The translations under genes and the position numbers were made by a program. Of a stretch of DNA of 64,000 nucleotides, positions 24,235 to 37,100 are shown in pieces. The stretch lies in NCBI GenBank assembly GCA_037013495.1, contig CM072801.1:108941816-109005815 (forward strand). Reading direction: 5' to 3'. The first letter of the stretch is position 1, and every line of letters begins with the position of its first letter. This DNA comes from Hippophae tibetana. Lineage: Eukaryota > Streptophyta > Magnoliopsida > Rosales > Elaeagnaceae. A model generated the notes under the pieces. It had not been told where the DNA came from. It made no database searches and was given only the letters and a program-made list of their open reading frames with translations.

Positions 24235-26854
24235 TTCCCCACTTTTGTCAACCCAAATTTCATGGTGCATACTACATAATGATGTCTTAAACTTTGGTCG
24301 CACCTTATTTCATTGTAATCTCTTCTTGCTCTTTAGGATTTCAATTTGTTCATCTTAGCCATATTCTTAGTAATTCAATCTTTCTTATTCCATTGAGTTC
24401 CAGAGTTCTTAGGTTGTCCGCAAAATGGATTCGCATCGTTTGGGATCATAACCTTGGTTGCTGAAAATGGTGTATCTACCTTCAATATCTATTTTAAGAA
24501 TTTTAGGTTTAAAACATTTTGTGCTTTGGAGGTTTTCTCCTCTCTTAAGTCACAATTTCCAAAAAGAGAAAGAAATTGTGTCCTTAAAGTCTTGTCTTTT
24601 ATTTCAATTTTGTAGACATTGTTTTCAACTTTGGATTTCATATCTTATTTTTCTTTAAAATCATGTCATCTTTTACTTTTATTTGTATTATGTGTTCCAC
24701 CTTTCTTTCTTCTTGAGAAAAACAAGAGAGCTAATACAGTTCACAGTGTAAAAACAAAAAGAAGGTATTAATTGTGGTTGTAAGTAAAAACTGTTATAAC
24801 TTTTATTTTGTGCATCGAAATGAGTACTATAACATATCAAATCTGAAGCTCGTTCCGATACCTAAAAACGCACCGTAGCAATAGTATATTTCCCCACTTT
24901 TGTCAACCCAAATATCATGGTTCATACTACATAATGATGTCTTAAACTTTGGTCGTACCTTATTTCGTTGTAATCTCTTCTTTCTCTTTAGTATTTCAAT
25001 TTGTTCCTCTTCGCCATATTCTTAGTAATTCAATCTTTCTTATTCCATTGAGTTCTAGCGTTCTTAGGTTGTCCGCAAAAGGGATTCGCATCGTTTGAGA
25101 TCATAACCTTGGTTGCTGAAAATGGTGTATCTACCTTCACATATCTATTTTTAGAATTTTAGGTTTAAAAAATTTTGTGCTTTGGAGGTTTTCTCCTCTC
25201 TTAAGTCACAATTTCCAAAAAGAGAAAGAAATTGTATCCTTAAAGTCTTGTCTTTTATTTCAATTTGTTGACATTGTTTTCCACTTTGGATTTCATATCT
25301 TATTTTTCTTTAAAATCTTGTCATCTTTTACTTTTCTTTGTTTTATGTGTTCCACCTTTCTTTCTTCTTGAGAAAAACAAGAGAGCTAATACAGTTCACA
25401 AGTAAAAAACAAAAGAAGGTATTAATTGTGGTTGTAACTAAAAACTGTTATAACTTTTATTTTGTGCATCGAAATGAGTACTATAACATATCAAATCTGA
25501 AGCTCGTTCCGATGCCTAAAAACGCACCGTAGCAATAGTATATTTCCCCACTTTTGTCAACCCAAATATCATGGTTCATACTACATAATGATGTCTTAAA
25601 CTTTGGTCGTACCTTATTTCGTTGTAATCTCTTCTTTCTCTTTAGTATTTCAATTTGTTCATCTTCGCCATATTCTTAGTAATTCAATCTTTCTTATTCC
25701 ATTGAGTTCCAGCGTTCTTAGGTTGTCCGCAAAAGGGATTCGCATCGTTTGGGATCATAACCTTGGTTGCAGAAAATGGTGTATCTACCTTCACATATCT
25801 ATTTTTAGAATTTTAGGTTTAAAAAATTTTGTGCTTTGGAGGTTTTCTCCTCTCTTAAGTCACAATTTCCAAAAAGAGAAAGAAATTGTGTCCTTAAAGT
25901 CTTGTCTTTTATTTCAATTTTGTTGACATTGTTTTCCACTTTGGATTTCATATCTTATTTTTCTTTAAAATCTTGTCATCTTTTACTTTTCTTTGTTTTA
26001 TGTGTTCCACCTTTCTTTCTTCTTGAGAAAAACAAGAGAGCTAATACAGTTCACAAAGTAAAAACAAAAAGAAAGTATTAATTGTTGTTGTAACCAAAAA
26101 CTGTTATAACTTTTATTTTGTGCATCGAAATGAGTACTATAACATATCAAATCTGAAGCTCGTTCCGATTCCTAAAAACGCACCGTAGCAATAGTATATT
26201 TCCCCACTTTTGTCAACCCAAATATCATGGTTCATACTACATAATGATGTCTTAAACTTTGGTCGTACCTTATTTCGTTGTAATCTCTTCTTTCTCTTTA
26301 GTATTTCAATTTGTTCATCTTCGCCATATTCTTAGTAATTCAATCTTTCTTATTCCATTGAGTTCTAGCGTTCTTAGGTTGTCCGCAAAAGGGATTCGCA
26401 TCGTTTGGGATCATAACCTTGGTTGCTGAAAATGGTGTATCTACCTTCACATATCTATTTTTAGAATTTTAGGTTTAAAAAATTTTGTGCTTTGGAGGTT
26501 TTCTCCTCTCTTAAGTCCCAATTTCCAAAAAGAGAAAGAAATTGTCTCCTTAAAGTCTTGTCTTTTATTTCAATTTTGTAGACATTGTTTTCCACTTTGG
26601 ATTTCATATCTTATTTTTCTTTAAAATCTTGTCATCTTTTACTTTTCTTTGTTTTATGTGTTCCACCTTTCTTTCTTCTTGAGAAAAACAAGAGAGCTAA
26701 TACAGTTCACAGTGTAAAAACAAAAAGAAGGTATTAATTGTGGTTGTAACTAAAAACTATTATAACTTTTATTTTGTGCATCGAAATGAGTACTATAACA
26801 TATCAAATCTGAAGCACTTTCCGATCCTATAAACGCACCGTAGCAATAGTATAT
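24235..26854 (+). repeat. Units 38-41: divergent monomers before the domain boundary
   Basis: Unit starts are 24235, 24890, 25544 and 26200, with lengths 655, 654, 656 and 655. Unit 38 lacks a base in CTTCAATATC and has TTTGTATTATG. Units 39-41 share the TATCATGGTTC head, GGTCGTACC, CTTCTTTCTC and TTCTAGCG, as in units 6, 15 and 20. Unit 39 also has TTGTTCCTCTTCG, the marker of the R family that dominates from 28.9 kb onward, and loses bases at CAATTTGTTGAC and CACAAGTAAAAAAC. Unit 41 ends with the one-base-short GATCCTATAAACGC tail. Individual units here carry more private changes than the homogenised blocks around them. Confidence 0.82.
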
Positions 26855-26973
26855 TTCCCCACTTTTCTCAACCCAAATTTCATGGTTCATACTACATATC
26901 GAAATGAGTACAATAACATATCAAATCTGAAGCTCGTTCCGATGCCTACAAACGCACCGTAGCAATAGTATAT
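26855..26973 (+). repeat. Unit 42, truncated to 119 bp
   Basis: The unit runs normally from TTCCCCACTTTTCTC to CATACTACATA (26898), then joins TCGAAATGAGTACAATAAC, which belongs about 537 bp further on in a full unit. Both ends align to the satellite, so this is an internal deletion and not an insertion of foreign DNA. Only one base (A) could be shared at the joint. The left part has the GGTTCATA head and follows a GATCCTATAAACGC tail, typical of the 1-27 kb domain. The right part (GTACAATAAC, GATGCCTACAAACGC) leads into the 658-bp P family. Confidence 0.95.
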
Positions 26974-28289
26974 TTCCCCACTTTTGTCAACCCAAATTTC
27001 ATGGTGCATACTACATAATGATGTCTTAAACTTTGGTCGCACCTTATTTCGTTGTAATCTCTTCTTGCTCTTTAGGATTTCAATTTGTTCATCTTAGCCA
27101 TATTCTTAGTATTTCAATCTTTCTTATTCCATTGAGTTCCAGCGTTCTTAGGTTGTCCGCAAAAGGGATTCGCATCGTTTTGGGATCATAACCTTGGATG
27201 TGGAAAATGGAGTATCTATCTTCAAATATCTATTTTTGGAATTTTAGATTTAAAAACTTTTGTGCTTTGGAGGTTTTCTCCTCTCTTAAGTCACAATTTC
27301 CAAAAAGGGAAAGAAATTGTGTCCTTAAAGTCCTGTATTTTATTTCAATTTTGTTGACATTGTTTTCCACTTTGGATTTTGATAACTTATTTTTCTTTAA
27401 AATCATGTCATCTTTTACTTTTCTTTGTTTTATGTGTTCCATCTTTCTTTCTTCTTGAGAAAAACAAGAGAGCTAATACAGTTCACAGTGTAAAAACAAA
27501 AAGAAGGTATTAATTGTGGTTGTAACTAAAAACTGTTATAACTTTTATTTTGTGCATCGAAATGAGTACTATAACATATCAAATCTGAAGCTCGTTCCGA
27601 TGGCTAAAAACGCACCGTAGAATTAGTATATTTCCCCACTTTTGTCAACCCAAATTTCATGGTGCATACTACATAATGATGTCTTAAACTTTGGTCGCAC
27701 CTTATTTCGTTGTAATCTCTTCTTGCTCTTTAGGATTTCAATTTGTTCATCTTAGCCATATTCTTAGTATTTCAATCTTTCTTATTCCATTGAGTTCCAG
27801 CGTTCTTAGGTTGTCCGCAAAAGGGATTCGCATCGTTTTGGGATCATAACCTTGGATGTGGAAAATGGAGTATCTATCTTCAAATATCTATTTTTGGAAT
27901 TTTAGACTTAAAAACTTTTGTGCTTTGGAGGTTTTCTCCTCTCTTAAGTCACAATTTCCAAAAAGGGAAAGAAATTGTGTCCTTAAAGTCTTGTATTTTA
28001 TTTCAATTTTGTTGACATTGTTTTCCACTTTGGATTTTGATAACTTATTTTTCTTTAAAATCATGTCATCTTTTACTTTTCTTTGTTTTATGTGTTCCAT
28101 CTTTCTTTCTTCTTGAGAAAAACAAGAGAGCTAATACAGTTCACAGTGTAAAAACAAAAAGAAGGTATTAATTGTGGTTGTAACTAAAAACTGTTATAAC
28201 TTTTATTTTGTGCATCGAAATGAGTACTATAACATATCAAATCTGAAGCTCGTTCCGATGGCTAAAAACGCACCGTAGAATTAGTATAT
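26974..28289 (+). repeat. Units 43-44: tandem pair of 658-bp P-family monomers
   Basis: Unit starts are 26974 and 27632. Each is 658 bp because of one extra T in CATCGTTTTGGG and one extra base in GGATTTTGATAAC. P markers are GGATGTGGAAAATGGAG, ATCTATCTTCAAATATC, TTTTTGGAATTTTAG, AAAAACTTTTGTGC, TTCCATCTTTC and the tail GATGGCTAAAAACGC with GTAGAATTAG. The two units differ by very few bases (AGATTTAA against AGACTTAA, AGTCCTG against AGTCTTG). Unit 2 and unit 8 already show the GGATGTGG segment, so P seems to be an elaboration of that rarer type. Confidence 0.88.
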
Positions 28290-31200
28290 TTCCCCACTTT
28301 TGTCAACCCAAATTTCATGGTGCATACTACATAATGATGTCTTAAACTTTGGTCGCACCTTATTTCATTGTAATCTCTTCTTGCTCTTTAGGATTTCAAT
28401 TTGTTCATTTTAGCCATATTCTTAGTAATTCAATCTTTCTTATTCCATTGAGTTCCAGCGTTCTTAGGTTGTCCGCAAAATGGATTCGCATCGTTTGGGA
28501 TCATAACCTTGGTTGCTGAAAATGGTGTATCTACCTTCACATATCTATTTTAAGAATTTTAGGTTTAAAACATTTTGTGCTTTGGAAGTTTTCTCCTCTC
28601 TTAAGTCACAATTTCCAAAAAGAGAAAGAAATTGTGTCCTTAAAGTCTTGTCTTTTATTTCAATTTTGTAGACATTGTTTTCAACTTTGGATTTCATATC
28701 TTATTTTTCTTTAAAATCATGTCATCTTTTACTTTTCTTTGTTTTATGTGTTCCTCCTTTCTTTCTTCTTGAGAAAAACAAGAGAGCTAATACAGTTCAC
28801 AGTGTAAAAACAAAAAGAAGGTATTAATTGTGGTTGTAACTAAAAACTGTTATAACTTTTATTTTGTCCATCGAAATGAGTACTATAACATATCAAATCT
28901 GAAGCTCGTTCCGATACCGAAAAACGCACCGTAGCAATAGTATATTTCCCCACTTTTGTCAACCCAAATTTCATGGTACATACTACATAATGATGTCTTA
29001 AACTTTGGTCGCACCTTATTTCGTTGTAATCTCTTCTTGCTCTTTAGTATTTCAATTTGTTCCTCTTCGCCATATTCTTAGTAATTCAATCAATCTTATT
29101 CCATTGAGTTCTCGCGTTCTTAGGTTGTCCGCAAAAGGGATTCGCATCGTTTGGGATCATAACCTTGGTTGCGAAAAATGGTGTATCTACCTTCACATAT
29201 CTATTTTTAGAATTTTAGGTTTAAAAAATTTTGTGCTTTGGAGGTTTTCTCCTCTCTTAAGTCACAATTTCCAAAAAGAGAAAAAAATTGTGTCCTTAAA
29301 GTCTTGTCTTTTATTTCAATTTTTTTGACATTGTTTTCCACTTTGGATTTCATATCTTATTTTTCTTTAAAATCTTGTCATCTTTTACTTTTTTTGTTTT
29401 ATGTGTTCCACCTTTCTTTCTTCTTGAGAAAAACAAGAGAGCTAATACAGTTCACAGTGTAAAAACAAAAAGAAGGTATTAATTGAGGTTGAACTAAAAA
29501 CTGTTATAACTTTTATTTTGTGCATCGAAATGAGTACTATAACATATCAAATCTGAAGCTCGTTCCGATGCCTAAAAACGCACCGTAGCAATAGTATATT
29601 TCCCCACTTTTGTCAACCCAAATTTCATGGTGCATACTACATAATGATGTCTTAAACCTTGGTCGCACCTTATTTCGTTGTAATCTCTTCTTGCTCTTTA
29701 GTATTTCAATTTGTTCCTCTTCGCCATATTCTTAGTAATTCAATCAATCTTATTCCATTGAGTTCTAGCGTTCTTAGGTTGTCCGCAAAAGGGATTCGCA
29801 TCGTTTGGGATCATAACCTTGGTTGCTAAAAATGGTGTATCTACCTTCACATATCTATTTTTAGAATTTTAGGTTTAAAAAATTTTGTGCTTTGGAGGTT
29901 TTCTCCTCTCTTAAGTCACAATTTCCAAAAAGAGAAAGAAATTGTGTCCTTAAAGTCTTGTCTTTTATTTCAATTTTTTTGACATTGTTTTCCACTTTGG
30001 ATTTCATACTTTTATTTTTCTTTAAAATCTTGTCATCTTTTACTTTTCTTTGTTTTATGTGTTCCACCTTTCTTTCTTCTTGAGAAAAACAAGAGAGCTA
30101 ATACAGTTCACAGTGTAAAAACAAAAAGAAGGTATTAATTGTGGTTGTAACTAAAAACTGTTATAACTTTTATTTTGTACATCGAAATGAGTACTATAAC
30201 ATATCAAATCTGAAGCTCGTTCCGATGCCTAAAAACGCACCGTAGCAATAGTATATTTCCTCACTTTTGTCAACCCAAATTTCATGGTGCATACTACATA
30301 ATGATGTCTTAAACTTTGGTCGCACCTTATTTCGTTGTAATCTCTTCTTGCTCTTTAGGATTTCAATTTGTTCATCTTAGCCCTATTCTTAGTATTTCAA
30401 TCTTTCTTATTCCATTGAGTTCCAGCGTTCTTAGGTTGTCCGCAAAACTTGATTCGCATCGTTTGGGATCATAACCTTGGATGTGGAAAATGGAGTATCT
30501 ATCTTCAAATATCTATTTTTAGAATTTTAGATTTAAAAACTTTTGTGCTTTGGAGGTTTTCTCCTCTCTTAAGTCACAATTTCCAAAAAGGGAAAGAAAT
30601 TTTGTCCTTAAAGTCTTGTATTTTATTTCAATTTTGTTGACATTGTTTTCCACTTTGGATTTTGATAACTTATTTTTCTTTAAAATCATGTCATCTTTTA
30701 CTTTTCTTTGTTTTATGTGTTCCACCTTTCTTTCTTCTTGAGAAAAACAAGAGAGCTAATACAGTTCACAGTGTAAAAACAAAAAGAAGGTATTAATTGT
30801 GGTTGTAACTAAAAACTGTTATAACTTTTATTTTGTGCATCGAAATGAGTACTATAACATATCAAATCTGAAGCTCGTTCCGATACCGAAAAACGCACCG
30901 TAGCAATAGTATATTTCCCCACTTTTGTCAACCCAAATTTCATGGTGCATACTACATAATGATGTCTTAAACTTTGGTCGCACCTTATTTCGTTGTAATC
31001 TCTTCTTGCTCTTTAGTATTTCAATTTGTTCATTTTAGCCATATTCTTAGTAATTCAATCTTTCTTATTCCATTGAGTTCCAGCGTTCTTAGGTTGTCCG
31101 CAAAAGGGATTCGCATCTTTTGGGATCATAACCTTGGTTGCTGAAAATGGTGTATCTACCTTCACATATCTATTTTTAGAATTTTAGGTTTAAAACATTT

Positions 31201-34195
31201 TGTGCTTTGGAGGTTTTCTCCTCTCTTAAGTCACAATTTCCAAAAAGATAAAGAAATTGTGTCCTTAAAGTCTTGTCTTTTATTTCAATTTTGTAGACAT
31301 TGTTTTCAACTTTGCATTTCATATCTTATTTTTCTTTAAAATCATGTCATCTTTTACTTTTCTTTGTTTTATGTGTTCCACCTTTCTTTCTTCTTGAGAA
31401 AAACAAGAGAGCTAATACAGTTCACAGTGTAAAAACAAAAAGAAGGTATTAATTGTGGTTGTAACTAAAAACTGTTATAACTTTTATTTTGTCCATCGAA
31501 ATGAGTTCTATAACATATCAAATCTGAAGCTCGTTCCGATACCTAAAAACGCACCGTAGCAATAGTATATTTCCCCACTTTTGTCAACCCAAATTTCATG
31601 GTGCATACTACATAATGATGTCTTAAACTTTGGTCGCACCTTATTTCGTTGTAATCTCTTCTTGCTCTTTAGTATTTCAATTTGTTCCTCTTCGCCATAT
31701 TCTTAGTAATTCAATCAATCTTATTCCATTGAGTTCTAGCGTTCTTAGGTTGTCCGCAAAAGGGATTCGCATCGTTTGGGATCATAACCTTGGTTGCTAA
31801 AAATGGTGTATCTACCTTCACATATCTATTTTTTGAATTTTAGGTTTAAACAATTTTGTGCTTTGGAGGTTTTCTCCTCTCTTAAGTCAAAATTTCCAAA
31901 AAGAGAAAGAAATTGTGTCCTTAAAGTCTTGTCTTTTATTTCAATTTTGTTGACATTGTTTTCCACTTTGGATTTCATATCTTATTTTTCTTTAAAATCA
32001 TGTCATCTTTTACTTTTCTTTGTTTTATGTGTTCCATCTTTCTTTCTTCTTGAGAAAAACAAGAGAGCTAATACAGTTCACAGTGTAAAAACAAAAAGAA
32101 GGTATTAATTGTGGTTGTAACTAAAAACTGTTATAACTTTTATTTTGTCCATCGAAATGAGTACTATAACATATCAAATCTGAAGCTCGTTCCGATTCCT
32201 AAAAACGCACCGTAGCAATAGTATATTTCCCCACTTTTGTCAACCCAAATTTCATGGTGCATACTACATAATGATGTCTTAAACTTTGGTCGCACCTTAT
32301 TTCATTGTAATCTCTTCTTGCTCTTTAGGATTTCAATTTGTTCATCTTAGCCATATTCTTAGTAATTCAATCTTTCTTATTCCATTGAGTTCCAGCGTTC
32401 TTAGGTTGTCCGCAAAATGGATTCGCATCGTTTGGGATCATAACCTTGGTTGCTGAAAATGGTGTATCTACCTTCACATATCTATTTTAAAAATTTTAGG
32501 TATAAAACATTTCGTCCTTTGGAGGTTTTCTCCTCTCTTAAGTCACAATTTCCAAAAAGAGAAAGAAATTGTGTCCTTAAAGTCTTGTGTTTTATTTCAA
32601 TTTTGTAGACATTGTTTTCAACTTTGGATTTCATATCTTATTTTTCTTTAAAATCATGTCATCTTTTACTTTTCTTTGTTTTATGTGTTCCACCTTTCTT
32701 TCTTCTTGAGAAAAACAAGAGAGCTAATACAGTTCACAGTGTAAAAACAAAAAGAAGGTATTAATTGTGGTTGTTACTAAAAACTGTTATAACTTTTATT
32801 TTGTCCATCGAAATGAGTACTATAACATATCAAATCTGAAGCTCGTTCCGATGCCTAAAAACGCACCGTAGCAATAGTATATTTCCCCACTTTTGTCATC
32901 CCAAATTTCATGGTGCATACTACATAATGATGTCTTAAACTTTGGTCGCACCTTATTTCGTTGTAATCTCTTCTTGCTCTTTAGTATTTCAATTTGTTCC
33001 TCTTCGCCATATTCTTAGTAATTCAATCAATCTTATTCCATTGAGTTCTAGCGTTCTTAGGTTGTCCGCAAAAGGGATTCGCATCGTTTGGGATCATAAC
33101 CTTGGTTGCTAAAAATGGTGTATCTACCTTCACATATCTATTTTTAGAATTTTAGGTTTAAAAAATTTTGTGCTTTGGAGGTTTTCTCCTCTCTTAAGTC
33201 ACAATTTCCAAAAAGAGAAAGAAATTGTGTCCTTAAAGTCTTGTCTTTTATTTCAATTTTTTTGACATTGTTTTCCACTTTGGATTTCATATCTTATTTT
33301 TCTTTAAAATCTTGTCATCTTTTACTTTTTTTTGTTTTATGTGTTCCACCTTTCTTTCTTCTTGAGAAAAACAAGAGAGCTAATACAGTTCACAGTGTAA
33401 AAACAAAAAGAAGGTATTAATTGAGGTTGTAACTAAAAACTGTTATAACTTTTATTTTGTGCATCGAAATGAGTACTATAACATATCAAATCTGAAGCTC
33501 GTTCCGATGCCTAAAAACGCACCGTAGCAATAGTATATTTCCCCACATTTGTCAACCCAAATTTCATGGTGCATACTACATAATGATGTCTTAAACTTTG
33601 GTCGTACCTTATTTCGTTGTAATCTCTTCTTGCTCTTTAGTATTTCAATTTGTTCCTCTTCGCCATATTCTTAATAATTCAATCAATCTTATTCCATTGA
33701 GTTCTAGCGTTCTTAGGTTGTCCGCAAAAGGGATTCGCATCGTTTGGGATCATAACCTTGGTTGCTAAAAATGGTGTATCTACCTTCACATATCTATTTT
33801 TAGAATTTTAGGTTTAAAAACTTTTGTGCTTTGGAGGTTTTCTCCTCTCTTAAGTCACAATTTCCAAAAAGAGAAAGAAATTGTGTCCTTAAAGTCTTGT
33901 CTTTTATTTCAATTTTTTTGACATTGTTTTCCACTTTGGATTTCATACTTTTATTTTTCTTTAAAATCTTGTCATCTTTTACTTTTCTTTGTTTTATGTG
34001 TTCCACCTTTCTTTCTTCTTGAGAAAAACAAGAGAGCTAATACAGTTCACAGTGTAAAAACAAAAAGAAGGTATTAATTGTGGTTGTAACTAAAAACTGT
34101 TATAACTTTTATTTTGTGCATCGAAATGAGTACAATAACATATCAAATCTGAAGCTCGTTCCGATGCCTAAAAACGCACCGTAGCAATAGTATAT
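28290..34195 (+). repeat. Units 45-53: Q/R/P-family mixed block
   Basis: Unit starts are 28290, 28946, 29600, 30257, 30915, 31571, 32227, 32883 and 33539. Q-family units (45, partly 51) carry TTTCATTGTAATC, CATTTTAGCC or CATCTTAGCC, CAAAATGGATTC and TTTGTAGAC. R-family units (46, 47, 50, 52, 53) carry TTGTTCCTCTTCGCC, CAATCAATCTT, TTCTAGCG and usually GCTAAAAATGG. R units come as R1 (ATTTCATATCTT, often TTGAGGTTGAAC), R2 (CATACTTTTATTTT) and R3 (ATTTTTTGAATTT). Unit 48 is a P variant with TTCCTCAC, CGCAAAACTTGATTC and AATTTTGTCC. Unit 49 mixes a TAGTATTTC head with CATTTTAGCC and the AAGATAAAG and TTTGCATTTC tail. Unit 46 is 654 bp because its T tract (ACTTTTTTTG) is one short. Confidence 0.83.
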
Positions 34196-37100
34196 TTCCC
34201 CACTTTTGTCAACCCAAATTTCATGGTGCATACTACATAATGATGTCTTAAACTTTGGTCGCACCTTATTTCGTTGTAATCTCTTCTTGCTCTTTAGGAT
34301 TTCAATTTGTTCATCTTAGCCATATTCTTAGTATTTCAATCTTTCTTATTCCATTGAGTTCCAGCGTTCTTAGGTTGTCCGCAAAAGGGATTCGCATCGT
34401 TTTGGGATCATAACCTTGGATGTGGAAAATGGAGTATCTATCTTCAAATATCTATTTTTAGAATTTTAGATTTAAAAACTTTTGTGCTTTGGAGGTTTTC
34501 TCCTCTCTTAAGTCACAATTTCCAAAAAGGGAAAGAAATTGTGTCCTTAAAGTCTTGTATTTTATTTCAATTTTGTTGACATTGTTTTCCACTTTGGATT
34601 TTGATAACTTATTTTTCTTTAAAATCATGTCATCTTTTACTTTTCTTTGTTTTATGTGTTCCATCTTTCTTTCTTCTTGAGAAAAACAAGAGAGCTAATA
34701 CAGTTCACAGTGTAAAAACAAAAAGAAGGTATTAATTGTGGTTGTAACTAAAAACTGTTATAACTTTTATTTTGTGCATCGAAATGAGTACTATAACATA
34801 TCAAATCTGAAGCTCGTTCTGATGGCTAAAAACGCACCGTAGAATTAGTATATTTCCCCACTTTTGTCAACCCAAATTTCATGGTGCATACTACATAATG
34901 ATGTCTTAAACTTTGGTCGCACCTTATTTCATTGTAATCTCTTCTTGCTCTTTAGGATTTCAATTTGTTCATTTTAGCCATATTCTTAGTAATTCAATCT
35001 TTCTTATTCCATTGAGTTCCAGCGTTCTTAGGTTGTCCGCAAAATGGATTCGCATCGTTTGGGATCCTAACCTTGGTTGCTGAAAATGGTGTATCTACCT
35101 TCACATATCTATTTTAAGAATTTTAGGTTTAAAACATTTTGTGCTTTGGAGGTTTTCTCCTCTCTTAAGTCACAATTTCCAAAAAGAGAAAGAAATTGTG
35201 TCCTTAAAGTCTTGTCTTTTATTTCAATTTTGTAGACATTGTTTTCAACTTTGGATTTCATATCTTATTTTTCTTTAAAATCATGTCATCTTTTACTTTT
35301 CTTTGTTTTATGTGTTCCACCTTTCTTTCTTCTTGAGAAAAACAAGAGAGCTAATACAGTTCACAGTGTAAAAACAAAAAGAAGGTATTAATTGTGGTTG
35401 TAACTAAAAACTGTTATAACTTTTATTTTGTCCATCGAAATGAGTACTATAACATATCAAATCTGAAGCTCGTTCCGATACCGAAAAACGCACCGTAGCA
35501 ATAGTATATTTCCCCACTTTTGTCAACCCAAATTTCATGGTGCATACTACATAATGATGTCTTAAACTTTGGTCGCACCTTATTTCGTTGTAATCTCTTC
35601 TTGCTCTTTAGTATTTCAATTTGTTCCTCTTCGCCATATTCTTAGTAATTCAATCAATCTTATTCCATTGAGTTCTCGCGTTCTTAGGTTGTCCGCAAAA
35701 GGGATTCGCATCGTTTGGGATCATAACCTTGGTTGCGAAAAATGGTGTATCTACCTTCACATATCTATTTTTAGAATTTTAGGTTTAAAAAATTTTGTGC
35801 TTTGGAGGTTTTCTCCTCTCTTAAGTCACAATTTCCAAAAAGAGAAAAAAATTGTGTCCTTAAAGTCTTGTCTTTTATTTCAATTTTTTTGACATTGTTT
35901 TCCACTTTGGATTTCATATCTTATTTTTCTTTAAAATCTTGTCATCTTTTACTTTTTTTTGTTTTATGTGTTCCACCTTTCTTTCTTCTTGAGAAAAACA
36001 AGAGAGCTAATACAGTTCACAGTGTAAAAACAAAAAGAAGGTATTAATTGAGGTTGAACTAAAAACTGTTATAACTTTTATTTTGTGCATCGAAATGAGT
36101 ACTATAACATATCAAATCTGAAGCTCGTTCCGATGCCTAAAAACGCACCGTAGCAATAGTATATTTCCCCACTTTTGTCAACCCAAATTTCATGGTGCAT
36201 ACTACATAATGATGTCTTAAACTTTGGTCGCACCTTATTTCGTTGTAATCTCTTCTTGCTCTTTAGTATTTCAATTTGTTCCTCTTCGCCATATTCTTAG
36301 TAATTCAATCAATCTTATTCCATTGAGTTCTAGCGTTCTTAGGTTGTCCGCAAAAGGGATTCGCATCGTTTCGGATCATAACCTTGGTTGCTAAAAATGG
36401 TGTATCTACCTTCACATATCTATTTTTAGAATTTTAGGTTTAAAAAATTTTGTGCTTTGGAGGTTTTCTCCTCTCTTAAGTCACAATTTCCAAAAAGAGA
36501 AAGAAATTGTGTCCTTAAAGTCTTGTCTTTTATTTCAATTTTTTTGACATTGTTTTCCACTTTGGATTTCATACTTTTATTTTTCTTTAAAATCTTGTCA
36601 TCTTTTACTTTTCTTTGTTTTATGTGTTCCACCTTTCTTTCTTCTTGAGAAAAACAAGAGAGCTAATACAGTTCACAGTGTAAAAACAAAAAGAAGGTAT
36701 TAATTGTGGTTGTAACTAAAAACTGTTATAACTTTTATTTTGTGCATCGAAATGAGTACTATAACATATCAAATCTGAAGCTCGTTCCGATGCCTAAAAA
36801 CGCACCGTAGCAATAGTATATTTCCTCACTTTTGTCAACCCAAATTTCATGGTGCATACTACATAATGATGTCTTAAACTTTGGTCGCACCTTATTTCGT
36901 TGTAATCTCTTCTTGCTCTTTAGGATTTCAATTTGTTCATCTTAGCCCTATTCTTAGTATTTCAATCTTTCTTATTCCATTGAGTTCCAGCATTCTTAGG
37001 TTGTCCGCAAAACTTGATTCGCATCGTTTGGGATCATAACCTTGGATGTGGAAAATGGAGTATCTATCTTCAAATATCTATTTTTAGAATTTTAGATTTA

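Noticed and set aside
26855..26973. Mobile-element insertion or excision scar at the truncated unit
   Set aside because: There is no foreign sequence, target-site duplication or terminal inverted repeat; both sides are satellite joined by an internal deletion.
27230..27442. Minus-strand Lys-rich frame of about 68-70 codons (EHIKQRKVKDD...)
   Set aside because: It is the reverse reading of the T-rich centre of the unit. It has an ATG only in units with TTCCAT (for example 27442, 28100 and 34664) and a GTG elsewhere, and it occurs only where GGATTTTGAT or CATACTTTTATT variants happen to keep it open.
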